From Paraburkholderia sp. BL25I1N1 (lineage in GTDB: Bacteria > Pseudomonadota > Gammaproteobacteria > Burkholderiales > Burkholderiaceae), in assembly GCF_003002025.1 (NCBI RefSeq), contig NZ_PVZB01000038.1, positions 1 through 63,442 of the forward strand: DNA of 63,442 nucleotides, in the 5' to 3' direction. The position numbers were made by a program, and so were the translations under genes. Of this stretch, positions 34,211 through 43,796 are shown one piece after another. The first letter of the stretch is position 1. Each line of letters opens with the position of its first letter. The notes under the pieces were generated by a model that saw nothing but the letters and a program-made list of their open reading frames with translations, made no database searches and was not told where the DNA came from.

Positions 34211-37200
34211 GGATGACTCCAGGTTCGGAAGGTGAATGATCGTGTGAGTCGTGTTCTCCCGGTCCAGCGTCAGGCGGGGCGGCATCGCGCCGATGCACGA
34301 GACTGAAGACGACCGGAACGAACAGCAAGGTGGCGCAGGTCGCGCAGATCAGGCCGCCGATAACGGCTCGTCCGAGCGGCGCGTTCTGCTCACCACCGTC
34401 GCCGAGACCCAGCGCCATCGGAGCCATGCCGATGATCATCGAGAGTGCTGTCATTAACACAGGACGAAACCGCGAGAAGCCCGCTTCGAAGGCCGCCCGC
34501 AGGGCGTCGTGAGTCACCGCGAGCCGTTCGCGTGCAAAGCTGACGACCAGCACGCTATTTGCAGTTGCCACACCCATGCAAAGAATCGCGCCAGTGAGCG
34601 CCGGCACCGACAGCGGCGTGTGCGTCGCAAACAGCATCCACACGATGCCAGCCAGCGCCGCAGGCAACGCTGAGATGATGACAAATGCGTCGCCCCACGA
34701 ATGGAAGTTGACGACGATCAGCAGATAGATGAGCACGATGGCCCCGACGAGGCCAAACAGCAGCCCGGTGAATGCGCTATTCATAGTCTGCACCTGACCG
34801 CGCAGTGTGACCGTCGAGCCTTTGGGCACATCTTTCGCTGTGGCACGCACGATGCCGTCGATGTCGCTCGCGACCGCACCCAGATCGCGACCCTGCGGAG
34901 TGGCGTAAATATCAAACAGCGGCTCGATGTTGTAGTGCGATACCACCGCGCTGCCGACGCCGCGCGCGATACTCGCGACACCGCCGAGCAATTGCGAGCG
35001 GCCACTTGCGTCTGTTACCGGGAGATTCTCGAGACTGGACAGCGATGCCATCCAGTATTCGGGGGTTTGCGCGACAATCGGGTATGAAACCCCGTTCGTT
35101 GGATTGAGCCAGTACGTGGGCGCTACCTGGCTCGTACCGGCGAGTGTTGCAACGACGGAGTCCGTCACATCCTCTTCGCTGATACCGAGTCGTCCCGCGT
35201 GAGAGCGGTTCACCGCGATGGTGAACTGCGGATAAGTGACCGCCTGCTGGATACGGCTATCGGCAATACCGGAGACCATCCGCACCCGTCGCAACAGTTC
35301 GTTCGCGTACCGATGATTCCCGGCCTGGTCCGGCCCGGCGACTTGCAGATCGATCGGTGCCGGTGCGCCGAAATTCAGGATCTGGCTAACGATGTCCGCC
35401 GGTAAGAAAGAGAAAGTCGTACCCGGAAACATGTGCGGCAGCACTTCGCGCAGCTTTGTCACATATTGAGCTGTTGGCGCGTGATTCTCGCCTAGCGAGA
35501 TCATGATGTCGCCGTCCTGCGAACCGATGGTGCCGCTGTTGTTGTATGTCAGGTTGATACCGCTGACTGGCAGGCCAATATTGTCCACCACGCTGCCGAG
35601 TTGACCCGGCGGAATAACCTGGCGAATGGTGTTTTCAACGTGATCGAAAATACTTGCCGTATTTTCGATGCGTGTCCCAACCGGCGCGCGCACATGCAAG
35701 GCAATCTCGCCCGCGTCGATGTCTGGAAAGAAGTTCCGTCCGAGCCACGGTGAAAGTAGGAAAGACACGCATACGACGGCCAGTACGCCGACCACAAAGC
35801 GCTTCGGGTGCGTCAGCACAAGGCCGAGAAGCACACGGTACACACCTCGCACGCGTTCAAAGCATTGCTCGAAGCCGCGCTGGAAGCGCACGAACGGATT
35901 GCGCGACGTTGGACGTATGGACATGCTGCCGTGAGAGTCGATTATCGCTGCGAGTTCACCGCTTGCATGCCCGCCCGACGCATGCGGCGCGAGCAGGTAC
36001 TGCGCCATCATCGGCACAAACGTGCGCGACAGAATGAACGAAGCGATCATCGCAAACATCACGGCTTCGGCCATCGGCACGAAAAGGAACCGCGCAATGC
36101 CGTCGAGCAACAGCATCGGAACGAACACGATGCAGATGCACAGCAATGAAACCAGTGCTGGCGTGACGATCTGCTGCGCGCCGTCCATGATCGCCCGCTG
36201 CACGTCTTTCCCCTGTTCCAGGTGCCAGTTGATGTTCTCAATGGTGACCGTGGCGTCGTCGACAAGTATTCCTACTGCGAGCGCGAGCCCGCCTAGCGTC
36301 ATCACGTTCAGCGTCTCGCCCATCGCGGAAAGCGCCGCCACTGCCGCAAGCAAGGCTAGCGGAATCGACGCCGCGATGATAAGCGTCGAGCGCCAACTGC
36401 CGAGGAAGAGCAGGATCATGGCGGACGTGAGGGCCGCTGCAATGACGCCTTCACGCACCACGCCGCTCACGGCACCCTTGACGAACTGTGATTGGTCGCC
36501 CATCGTGACCAGCTTCAATTGCGGGGGAAGCGAAGCTTCGACGAGCGGCAGTTTCGCCTTGACGCCAGAAATGATGTCGAGTGTCGAAGCGGACCCGTTC
36601 TTCAGGATACTCATTAGCACCGCGCGGCGGCCGTCCACCCGGACAATATTGGTTTGCGGCGGATATCCGTCCCGTACATGCGCGACATCGCGAATGTAGA
36701 TTGTCGCGTCGCCGTCCACTTTCACAGGTAGCGCATTCAACTCGTCGAGGTCTACTGGACTATTATTCAGCTTGACGTTGTACTGGAATGCGCCAACCTT
36801 CTGCGTGCCGGCAGGGATGATCTGGTTCTGCCGGGCAAGCGCCGCAGCGACGTCTTCTGCCGACAGCTTTCTCGCCTGCAACGCTTTGGGATCAAGGTCA
36901 ATCTGCACCTCTCGCGTCTTCCCGCCGTATGGAGTCGGAATAGCGACGCCGGGCACACTCAGCAATTGCGGGCGAATCGCGTTTGTCGCATAGTCAGCCA
37001 GTTGCTGCTCGTCGAGTGTGTCGCTTGTCAACGCTAACTGCAAAACTGGAACAGTCGATGCGTTGTAGTTGAGAATCTGCGGCGGAGTCGTGCCGGGTGG
37101 CATCTGCTTGAGCACAGTCTGCGAGATCGATGTGACCTGGGCCGTCGCGGTCCGGATGTCGACCGTTGGCTGGAAGAATATCTTGACGATGCCGTATCCC

Positions 37201-37463
37201 GTGAACGACTGCGATTCAATATGCGCAACATCGTTCACTGTCGTACCGAGCGTGCGCTCGTAATAAGTAACGATTCGACCCGCCATGTCGTCAGGCTGTA
37301 GCCCCGTATAGCTCCATACGACGCTGATCACCGGAATGCGTATGTCGGGAAAAATGTCCGTCGGTGTGCGCAATGCCGATAAAGGGCCCAAAAGTAAAAT
37401 CAGCATCGCGAGCACGATGAATGTATAGGGCCGCGTCAACGCCAGCCTGACCAGTTTCAACAT
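34200..37463 (-). CDS. RND efflux transporter lacking the TM10 lysine
   Basis: 1087-residue RND pump with the normal 12-helix architecture. It keeps the TM4 acidic pair (GILVDDATVTIENI, D402/D403), but the TM10 segment reads CMGVATANSVLVVSFA, where drug pumps such as AcrB have a conserved Lys. I recall the same GVATANS pattern in a recognisable RND subgroup, so it is probably a subgroup feature rather than damage. A His-rich C-terminal tail (HDSHDHSPSEPGVIHVN) and the HxSGGHASGE insert are odd and could bind metal. First gene of its operon. The LysR gene at 37896 lies upstream on the same strand, 432 bases away. Confidence 0.92.
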   Translation of the reverse strand: MLKLVRLALTRPYTFIVLAMLILLLGPLSALRTPTDIFPDIRIPVISVVWSYTGLQPDDMAGRIVTYYERTLGTTVNDVAHIESQSFTGYGIVKIFFQPTVDIRTATAQVTSISQTVLKQMPPGTTPPQILNYNASTVPVLQLALTSDTLDEQQLADYATNAIRPQLLSVPGVAIPTPYGGKTREVQIDLDPKALQARKLSAEDVAAALARQNQIIPAGTQKVGAFQYNVKLNNSPVDLDELNALPVKVDGDATIYIRDVAHVRDGYPPQTNIVRVDGRRAVLMSILKNGSASTLDIISGVKAKLPLVEASLPPQLKLVTMGDQSQFVKGAVSGVVREGVIAAALTSAMILLFLGSWRSTLIIAASIPLALLAAVAALSAMGETLNVMTLGGLALAVGILVDDATVTIENINWHLEQGKDVQRAIMDGAQQIVTPALVSLLCICIVFVPMLLLDGIARFLFVPMAEAVMFAMIASFILSRTFVPMMAQYLLAPHASGGHASGELAAIIDSHGSMSIRPTSRNPFVRFQRGFEQCFERVRGVYRVLLGLVLTHPKRFVVGVLAVVCVSFLLSPWLGRNFFPDIDAGEIALHVRAPVGTRIENTASIFDHVENTIRQVIPPGQLGSVVDNIGLPVSGINLTYNNSGTIGSQDGDIMISLGENHAPTAQYVTKLREVLPHMFPGTTFSFLPADIVSQILNFGAPAPIDLQVAGPDQAGNHRYANELLRRVRMVSGIADSRIQQAVTYPQFTIAVNRSHAGRLGISEEDVTDSVVATLAGTSQVAPTYWLNPTNGVSYPIVAQTPEYWMASLSSLENLPVTDASGRSQLLGGVASIARGVGSAVVSHYNIEPLFDIYATPQGRDLGAVASDIDGIVRATAKDVPKGSTVTLRGQVQTMNSAFTGLLFGLVGAIVLIYLLIVVNFHSWGDAFVIISALPAALAGIVWMLFATHTPLSVPALTGAILCMGVATANSVLVVSFARERLAVTHDALRAAFEAGFSRFRPVLMTALSMIIGMAPMALGLGDGGEQNAPLGRAVIGGLICATCATLLFVPVVFSLVHRRDAAPPDAGPGEHDSHDHSPSEPGVIHVN

Positions 37464-37895
37464 CGGAACAGCTCCATTCAGGAAAGCGCATGGTCATCGC
37501 GCGTATGCATCGGTATACGATCGAGGCATGAAACGCCTGTTTATGAGGGGATTCTGAACGCGGAGCGCTAACAGAGTCCTACCTCGAACATTAAGGAAGT
37601 TTTAGTTCACGAGACTCGTATGAACCGGATCTGGAGATAAAGCTGAGAGGTCTGGGACGCTTCTATGCATTGCCGCCGCTGGAGAGCGTGCGACTGCCGC
37701 TCTCCAGCCGCCCCATGTACAGTGTTCGGGGTGGTGGCACTACGAACAGACAGCCGCGTAGCGCTTAAAGCGCGGCTCGGCGACATCCGAATTGCCGCGA
37801 AGAACTGATGCCCGTTACGCACCAGGCTACGTCAGCAGCTATCAGGTGCCGCACGGAGGGTGCGACGAAGCCCCATCAAAACGACGGCCTCCAGT
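37464..37895. other. Control region upstream of the second pump; hairpin, no gene
   Basis: 432 bases. A 10-bp perfect hairpin, CTGGAGAGCG-N9-CGCTCTCCAG, lies at 37679-37707; it has no T-run and could end LysR transcription or be an operator. ATTAAG-GAAG-TTTTAG at 37590-37605 is a weak relative of the 16-bp operator-like repeats, 127 bases before the pump start. Confidence 0.35.
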
Positions 37896-38819
37896 TCACG
37901 CGACGGCCTTAAGGAACGACGCACCATCCATAATGCGATAGTGGTCCACCGCAAAGTCTACGAAACTCCGCACCCTTCTTGACAATAGCCCGGGCGACGA
38001 ATACAACGCGCACAGATTTCTCGCGCCGCTGCCGACATTGAATTCTTTAAACAGCTTGACCAGTGCCCCGCTTTGCAATTCCGGTTCAACTATCGAACTT
38101 GGTAACAAAGCGATCCCAAGGTCGTGCATGCACGCGGACTTTAGCATCGCATAGCTGGAAGACGCGATCCCGGCAGATGCGGTGACGCGTGAGACCCGGT
38201 TGCGATCCAGGAATTCCCAGCAACGAGCCCCGGTCCCTGACCGGTATAACAGCGTGTGCCGGGTGAGATCCGATGGGAGATTCGGCGTGTCGTGGCTGGA
38301 CAGGTACTGGGGCGACGCGACGACAACTTGCGGAATGCGCAGCAGTGGACGGCAGACGAGCGCTGAACTGAATCGCCCAGGATCGTCCGAGAAGCAGACG
38401 TCAAAACCACCTTCGACCATATCGATATGGACATCGAAAGTAGTCACCTCGAAAGAGACGCCGGGATGCAAGTCCCGGTAGGACGCAACCAGTCGTACGA
38501 GCCCGCCGTCAGCGAACGTTGCGACGCTCGCAATCCGCAGTGCCCCGCGCAACTCCCGGGTCGACTGAACCAGGGACGTCTCCATTTCGTCCAACTGTTC
38601 GATGATTGCGCGACAACCCTCAAGGTAATCGCGACCGGCCTCCGTTAGCGACAGCGTGCGGGTGGTCCGGTTGATCAAGCGGGTGTGCAGATGAGCTTCC
38701 AGTAAGCCAATGCTGCGTGTGACCGATGCCGCTGATAGGCCCAGTTGTCTCGCGGCCAGATTGAAGCTGCCGAGGCCGACCACCCGGGTGAAGACACGCA
38801 TCGCCTGAAGCTGATTCAT
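37896..38819 (-). CDS. LysR-family transcriptional regulator
   Basis: 307 residues from ATG 38819 (an in-frame ATG at 38834 adds five residues; neither has a clear ribosome-binding site). The helix-turn-helix is about residues 2-60: MRVFTRVVGLGSFNLAARQL, SAASVTRSIGLLEAHLHTRL. The effector domain begins with GALRIASVATFADGGLVRLV and includes LPSSIVEPELQSGALVKLF near the end, typical of the DsdA/CrgA-like branch. It may control the RND operon downstream on the same strand or the divergent porin at 39207. Confidence 0.9.
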   Translation of the reverse strand: MNQLQAMRVFTRVVGLGSFNLAARQLGLSAASVTRSIGLLEAHLHTRLINRTTRTLSLTEAGRDYLEGCRAIIEQLDEMETSLVQSTRELRGALRIASVATFADGGLVRLVASYRDLHPGVSFEVTTFDVHIDMVEGGFDVCFSDDPGRFSSALVCRPLLRIPQVVVASPQYLSSHDTPNLPSDLTRHTLLYRSGTGARCWEFLDRNRVSRVTASAGIASSSYAMLKSACMHDLGIALLPSSIVEPELQSGALVKLFKEFNVGSGARNLCALYSSPGLLSRRVRSFVDFAVDHYRIMDGASFLKAVA

Positions 38820-39206
38820 GATGCAATGGTCCATGGTTGAACGATGGATACATCATTGCTTACTGCCCTTAAAGTGCTCGCTCCACGTTTGTGAAGCCTT
38901 TTTTAGTTTTGCCTCGCTATCACCAACAAAAATAGTAAGTCAAGCGGGGGGCAGCCAAATACAACGACTCGCGCTGCCGCATCACGCCTGGATCCGGGCA
39001 CTTCCGCGCCGGGAACAGTTCACGCGTTTTGTTCGACTTTCCTGAATGCTCGGTTTCATTTTCTTGTGAACGATAGTCAATTCTCGCTACCTAGACTCGG
39101 TTGCCTTTCAAAGCGAGTGGCCGAAATTGCGTAGGCAATTTTTCGGTCAATCGTCTGCGGCTCCCTGGCAAATATCATACGGACAACTCTTAAATTGCGA
39201 GCGAAA
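38820..39206. other. Divergent control region of LysR and porin genes
   Basis: About 390 bases with lower GC than the surroundings. It must hold the promoters of both divergent genes. TTGTGA at about 39063 followed after 18 bases by TACCTA is a weak promoter guess for the porin. No 16-bp repeat of the ATKAAA type is found here, unlike the first porin. Confidence 0.35.
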
Positions 39207-40367
39207 ATGAAAAAGACGAACTTGACGTGGGCAGCTTTGGCCTCCTTGATGCTGGTCACCGGCGTAGCGCACGCACAATCAAGTGTGACGCTCTATGGGC
39301 TTCTTGATGAGGGTCTCAACTTCACGAGCAACGCAAACGGACACGGCACCTATCAAATGAAAAGCGGAGACACGTACGGCAGCCGTTGGGGCTTGCGAGG
39401 CAATGAAGATCTCGGTGGTGGCCTGAAGGCGGTGTTCAAGCTGGAAAGCGGCTTCGATACGAACGGTGGGCAGGCAGGCCAAGGTGGCCGTCTGTTCGGC
39501 CGCCAGGCATACGTCGGATTGTCGTCCGATCAGTACGGTACCCTCACCTTCGGTCGTCAGTACGATACCAGCGTCGACGACCTCGGCTTCGCCGGCCTTA
39601 CCGCAGCCGGAAATTATGCCGGCGATGTCAACTCGCATCCGTTCGACAACGACAACGCAGACTGGGATTTCCGCGTCAACAACGTTGTCAAGTACGTGAG
39701 CCCGACATACCGCGGCCTGACTGGTGAAGCGATGTACGGTTTCAGCAATCAGGCGGGCGGGTTCGCGAACAACCGCACCTGGGGTGCCACGTTGAACTAC
39801 CAGAACGGTGGTTTGACGATGGCGGCGTCCTATCTGAAGCTCGACAACCCCGGCGGCAACTCAAGCGGTTCAGTTGCCACCGACGTGCTGTTTGCCGGTT
39901 CGTCGCAGCAGGATATCGGCGTGGCTGCGTCTTACCGCTTTGCCCATTCGCTGGCCGCACTCGCCTATTCACATGTCGACGTGTATGACCCGACTTTCAA
40001 CGCGTATTTCGCGTCACAGGGTGGACCCTCGGGCGGCACATGGAATTCGTGGAAATTCGACAACTTCGAAGCAAATGAGCAGTACTTCTTCCGACCAAAC
40101 CTGTGGCTCGGCGCAGCTTACACGTTTACGGTCGCCCATCTTCACTCGACGAGCGGTTCCTTTACTCCGAAGTGGCATCAGTTCGGTCTCACGCTCGACT
40201 ACGACCTGAGCAAGAGCACGTCGGTCTATGTGCAAGGCGCCTACCAACACGTCGTCAGCGCGCATACCGGCACTGACTTCGACTTTTCTCAAATCCCCGC
40301 CGCAGCCGGCATGTCTAGCAGCGAGAACCAGATGGTCTATCGCGTCGCCATGATTCATCGCTTCTGA
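39207..40367 (+). CDS. Trimeric outer-membrane porin (second copy)
   Basis: 386 residues from ATG 39207. Signal MKKTNLTWAALASLMLVTGVAHA, then QSSVTLYGLLDEGLNF. Shared porin marks are SRWGLRGNEDLGGGLKAVFKLESGF, RLFGRQAYVGLSSDQYGTLTFGRQYD and the terminal strand ending MVYRVAMIHRF. The same family as the porin at 30288, but clearly diverged, with a different control region. General diffusion pore of the outer membrane. Confidence 0.95.
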   Translation: MKKTNLTWAALASLMLVTGVAHAQSSVTLYGLLDEGLNFTSNANGHGTYQMKSGDTYGSRWGLRGNEDLGGGLKAVFKLESGFDTNGGQAGQGGRLFGRQAYVGLSSDQYGTLTFGRQYDTSVDDLGFAGLTAAGNYAGDVNSHPFDNDNADWDFRVNNVVKYVSPTYRGLTGEAMYGFSNQAGGFANNRTWGATLNYQNGGLTMAASYLKLDNPGGNSSGSVATDVLFAGSSQQDIGVAASYRFAHSLAALAYSHVDVYDPTFNAYFASQGGPSGGTWNSWKFDNFEANEQYFFRPNLWLGAAYTFTVAHLHSTSGSFTPKWHQFGLTLDYDLSKSTSVYVQGAYQHVVSAHTGTDFDFSQIPAAAGMSSSENQMVYRVAMIHRF

Positions 40368-40407
40368 CGTGGTACGCCACCGCGTGCGCTGCAAATGATA
40401 AAGTTTG

Positions 40408-40433
40408 GCCCAGCGCTCCACGGAGCGCTGGGC
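40408..40433. terminator. 12-bp perfect hairpin between convergent genes
   Basis: GCCCAGCGCTCC-AC-GGAGCGCTGGGC lies 40 bases after the porin stop and 95 bases after the amidase stop on the other strand. There is no long T-run on either side, so it may act as a bidirectional roadblock or an mRNA 3' stabiliser rather than a classical terminator. Confidence 0.55.
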
Positions 40434-40527
40434 GGAGTATCGTGCCAGCAATTCACTGCCGGTAAGCGGGGATCGACCGGCGCCTCCGCATCATGCGGAT
40501 ATCTATTGTCCCGGCGTGCCACCGCGT

Positions 40528-41883
40528 TCAGCTGCGCCGCAGCGCCACCGCCGCTTGCCAACCGGTGCGCGCTTCGACCCACTCCGCCAACATCAGCAGA
40601 TCCAGGTCCCCGTGAGCGGCGCCCACTAGTTGTGCGCCAAGCGGCAAGCCCGCAGGTCCGAACCCCACCGGCACAGTCACGGCCGGCACCCCGAGAAAGG
40701 TCCACGGCGCGCAGAACGCCGCGTCGCCCGTATAGTCGAGCCCGCGCGGCGGTTCACCGGTGGCCGGCGCGACCAGCAGTGCATCGAGTGCCAGCGCGCC
40801 GGTGAGCCAGTCGTGAAAGCGGTGCGCCATCGGCATCTGCGCCGCCTTGATACTCGCGTAGACGGTCGCGGGCAGCTTGCGGCCCTCTTCGACGAGGCCG
40901 CGCATTGCCTCGCTCACCAGCTCGGGTGTGCGATCGACCAGTTCGCCGTGCGTGATCGCGGCTTCAACCGACATCAGTTTCAACGCATGCGCAGGCGTTT
41001 CGAAGATCTCGGCTGGCAGATCGACTGTGACGATCTCGGCGCCGTCTCGTGCCAGTTGAGCCGCGAGCCTGTCGAGCGCGGCCTGCTGCGCCGGCTCGAT
41101 TGCCCCGCCGGCCTGTTTGGACAGCACGCCGATGCGCCGCGTCCCCGTGCCGCGCGCCGCAACATGGGCAGCGGACGGAACATGCGAGACATGCGGATCG
41201 GCGGCGTCCACGCCAGTGACAAGCGCCAGTGCATAAGCCACGTCCGCGACGCGTGTTGCAAACATGCCGACGTGGTCCAGCGACCACGCCAGCGGCAACA
41301 CGTCCGTGCGCGCAATCGCACCGTAAGTCGGCTTGAAGCCGACGATGCCGCAGTACGCCGCCGGCCGTATCACCGATCCCTGCGTCTGGGTGCCGAGCGC
41401 GAGCGGCACGATCCCCGCCGCGACGGCCGCCGCCGAGCCGCTCGACGAACCGCCCGGCGTGAACGCGTCATTCCACGGGTTGACGGTCGCGCCCGGCTTA
41501 CGCCACGCGAACTCGGTCGTCACCGTCTTGCCGACAATCGACGCGCCCGCCGCACGCAAACGCGCGACTACCCACGCATCCCGCTCGGGCCGCCGTCCTT
41601 TGTAGGCGAGCGAGTTGAATTCGGTCGGCATGTCGGCGGTATCGATCACGTCCTTTACCGCGACTGGTACGCCCGCCAACGGCGAGGCGACATCCGCGGC
41701 ATTGACAGGCGCGGCGTCCGGCAAATAACAGAACGCATGCAACGACGCCTGCGATTTGCACGCCGCCTCGTAAGCCTGCGTGGCGTACTGCTCGAGTCTC
41801 GCCTCGCCCGAGGCCACTTCGGCGCGAATCTGCGAGATGGACGGAATCGGCGCAGCTTTTGAAGAAGAAGAGAACATGGTCAT
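40528..41883 (-). CDS. Amidase signature family hydrolase
   Basis: 451 residues from ATG 41883 (longer and shorter starts are possible; none has a good ribosome-binding site). The Ser-cisSer-Lys triad is visible: Lys77 in VAVKDVID, the cis-Ser in GGSSSGS (about residues 144-150) and the nucleophile Ser170 in QTQGSVIRP. It hydrolyses a carboxamide to acid plus ammonia or amine; the family includes GatA-like and specialised amidases, and the small-substrate type fits best. It is the last gene of a cluster with an ABC importer, an MFS carrier and a gamma-glutamyltransferase-like enzyme. The imported compound or its breakdown product is therefore probably an amide. Confidence 0.9.
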   Translation of the reverse strand: MTMFSSSSKAAPIPSISQIRAEVASGEARLEQYATQAYEAACKSQASLHAFCYLPDAAPVNAADVASPLAGVPVAVKDVIDTADMPTEFNSLAYKGRRPERDAWVVARLRAAGASIVGKTVTTEFAWRKPGATVNPWNDAFTPGGSSSGSAAAVAAGIVPLALGTQTQGSVIRPAAYCGIVGFKPTYGAIARTDVLPLAWSLDHVGMFATRVADVAYALALVTGVDAADPHVSHVPSAAHVAARGTGTRRIGVLSKQAGGAIEPAQQAALDRLAAQLARDGAEIVTVDLPAEIFETPAHALKLMSVEAAITHGELVDRTPELVSEAMRGLVEEGRKLPATVYASIKAAQMPMAHRFHDWLTGALALDALLVAPATGEPPRGLDYTGDAAFCAPWTFLGVPAVTVPVGFGPAGLPLGAQLVGAAHGDLDLLMLAEWVEARTGWQAAVALRRS

Positions 41884-41920
41884 GTAAGCGTCGCGAACGG
41901 TGTCAACGGTGTGAGCGGTG

Positions 41921-42901
41921 TTATTTCGCGGCAAGCGCCGGCTGGATGTAATTCTGCACGATGAACCTGTCGTAGTTCGGCTGCTGCTTCAGATTGCCGA
42001 GGGCGATCTGCGTATCCATCGCGACAGTCAGCGCTTTCGGCGTGATGCTGACGTTCTTCGGGTACACGCCTTCGTCGAGCATACGCTTCACCGCTGCGTC
42101 GACCACTGCGGCGTCGAGAGTCGGAAATTCCTTGCGCGCGATGGCCGCCGTTTCCGCAGGATGACTCTGCATGTAGAGCAGCGCGTTTTGCAGCCCCTTC
42201 ACGAACCGTGCGGCTGCATCCGGATCGACGCTGCGCTTCGCGGAGATTGACGAAAACGCGTATTCGCCATAGAGCTTCGGAAAGCCGAGCACGACTTTCA
42301 TGCCCTTAGCGACAGCCTGATCGAGACCGGGCTCATACATCACCGCGATCTTCGCCTGGCCGGCAACGAGCGGTCCGATCTCCGAGCCGAGCGGCACCTG
42401 AATCAGCTTCACGTCGCTTTGCGACATGCCGTTCTCCTTCAGCAGCTTGAAGAACAGCGACGTGCTGGTGGTCGGCATCTGTCCCGACACGACCACCTGA
42501 TCTTTCACGTCCTTGATGCCGCTGAACTTCGCATCCGGCGCAACGGCGATCCAGACCGCCGCACCGTTCACGACATTCGCGATCACATCGACATCGGCGC
42601 CCTTTTCCGCGGCCACGGCCGTCCACTCCGGACCGTGTAGCGAGAAGTCGGCGCTGCCGGACAGCACAGCCGAAAGCGCCGCGCTCGGACTGCCCGCCGT
42701 CTGCTTGGTGACGTCGAGTCCCGCCTTCTCGAAGAATCCGCCGTCTATCGCCACATAGAGCGGCAAATAGAGCATCGACTGGAACGCCTGCGAAATAGTC
42801 ACTTTCTTTCCGTCGGCCAGTGCCGGTGTTGAAACGCCTGCAATGCTCAATGCCAAAGCGGTCGTAAGCGCGACGAGCGCCTTTCTTGCGGTGAATGCCA
42901 T
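41921..42901 (-). CDS. ABC importer substrate-binding protein (NitT/TauT, NMT1-like)
   Basis: 326 residues from ATG 42901, which has AGGA 7 bases upstream. Sec signal MAFTARKALVALTTALALSI ... TPALA. The fold is the SsuA/TauA/NMT1 type: SQAFQSMLYLPLYVAIDGGFFEKAGLDV at the start of the mature part (in pieces), the hinge segment QVPLGSEIGPLVAGQAKIAVMYEPGLDQA and a helical C-terminus. It binds the ligand in the periplasm and delivers it to the permease encoded next. Members of this group bind sulfonates, nitrate, pyrimidines or aromatic acids, so the ligand cannot be named. Confidence 0.9.
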   Translation of the reverse strand: MAFTARKALVALTTALALSIAGVSTPALADGKKVTISQAFQSMLYLPLYVAIDGGFFEKAGLDVTKQTAGSPSAALSAVLSGSADFSLHGPEWTAVAAEKGADVDVIANVVNGAAVWIAVAPDAKFSGIKDVKDQVVVSGQMPTTSTSLFFKLLKENGMSQSDVKLIQVPLGSEIGPLVAGQAKIAVMYEPGLDQAVAKGMKVVLGFPKLYGEYAFSSISAKRSVDPDAAARFVKGLQNALLYMQSHPAETAAIARKEFPTLDAAVVDAAVKRMLDEGVYPKNVSITPKALTVAMDTQIALGNLKQQPNYDRFIVQNYIQPALAAK

Positions 42902-42941
42902 CGTCTGTCCTGTCATGAAGTGGTTGGACTGCCGGAATGCG

Positions 42942-43796
42942 TTAAACCTTGAGCGTGGTGGTATTCGACGCCTGCCGCCAGGGCAGCAGTTTGCGTTCGA
43001 GCATGTCGATCAGAAAGTACAGGACGAAGCCGATCGCCATGAGCACGAACAGCCCCTCCCACACAGTGTTGAGGTCATACAAACTGGACGCGGTGAAGAT
43101 CATGTGTCCGAGGCCCTTCTCCGATGAGATGAATTCACCCACCACTGCGCCCACCAGACCGAAGCCGACGTTGATGCGAAACGTGGAGATCACGTAAGGC
43201 AGCGTGAACGGCACCACGACTTTCATGAACACGTCGTTCTTGTTCGCGCCGAGCGTGACGAGCAACGCCTGCAGGTCGGGATCGGCGTCCTTGGCCGCTT
43301 CATATGCGGCAATCAGCGCAACGATCGCGGTCAGCGAAATGGCCAGCGCAACTTTCGAGATGAGTCCGGTGCCGAACCACAGAATCACGATGGGTGCAAA
43401 AGCAATCTTCGGCACACTGTTGATCGCGACGATAAACGGCTCGATGAGCCGCGCGACGAACGGCGAATACCACAGCGCGAGTCCGCATACCGACCCGACT
43501 GCGGTGCCGAACACGAAGCCGAGAATTGCTTCAAAAAGCGTATAACCGGTGTCGATGAAAAGCTGATGCGATTGCACGTCGCGCAAGAGCGCCGCGAGTA
43601 TTTTTGAAGGCGAGCCCACAAGGAAATTCGATACCCAGCCCACGCGCGCCGCGCCTTCCCATATCGCAAAGAACGCCACTACCGCCGCGAGTTGCAACAG
43701 CGAACGCCCCCAGCCGCTGTCGAGCACGAAGCGCGCGCGGGGCTTCGCTATGCGTTGTGCAGGCGCCGGTTTATTGATGGAAGCGGATTGCGTCAT
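42942..43796 (-). CDS. ABC importer permease (NitT/TauT type)
   Basis: 284 residues from ATG 43796, which overlaps the ATPase stop (ATGA) and has GGAGGTGA 7 bases upstream. About six transmembrane helices. The BPD-type coupling loop EAAKDADPDLQALLVTLGANKNDVFMKVVVP (EAA motif, positions about 175-205, shown in pieces) contacts the ATPase. It forms the inner-membrane channel with the ATPase (43793) and binding protein (41921), all on the same strand. Confidence 0.92.
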   Translation of the reverse strand: MTQSASINKPAPAQRIAKPRARFVLDSGWGRSLLQLAAVVAFFAIWEGAARVGWVSNFLVGSPSKILAALLRDVQSHQLFIDTGYTLFEAILGFVFGTAVGSVCGLALWYSPFVARLIEPFIVAINSVPKIAFAPIVILWFGTGLISKVALAISLTAIVALIAAYEAAKDADPDLQALLVTLGANKNDVFMKVVVPFTLPYVISTFRINVGFGLVGAVVGEFISSEKGLGHMIFTASSLYDLNTVWEGLFVLMAIGFVLYFLIDMLERKLLPWRQASNTTTLKV

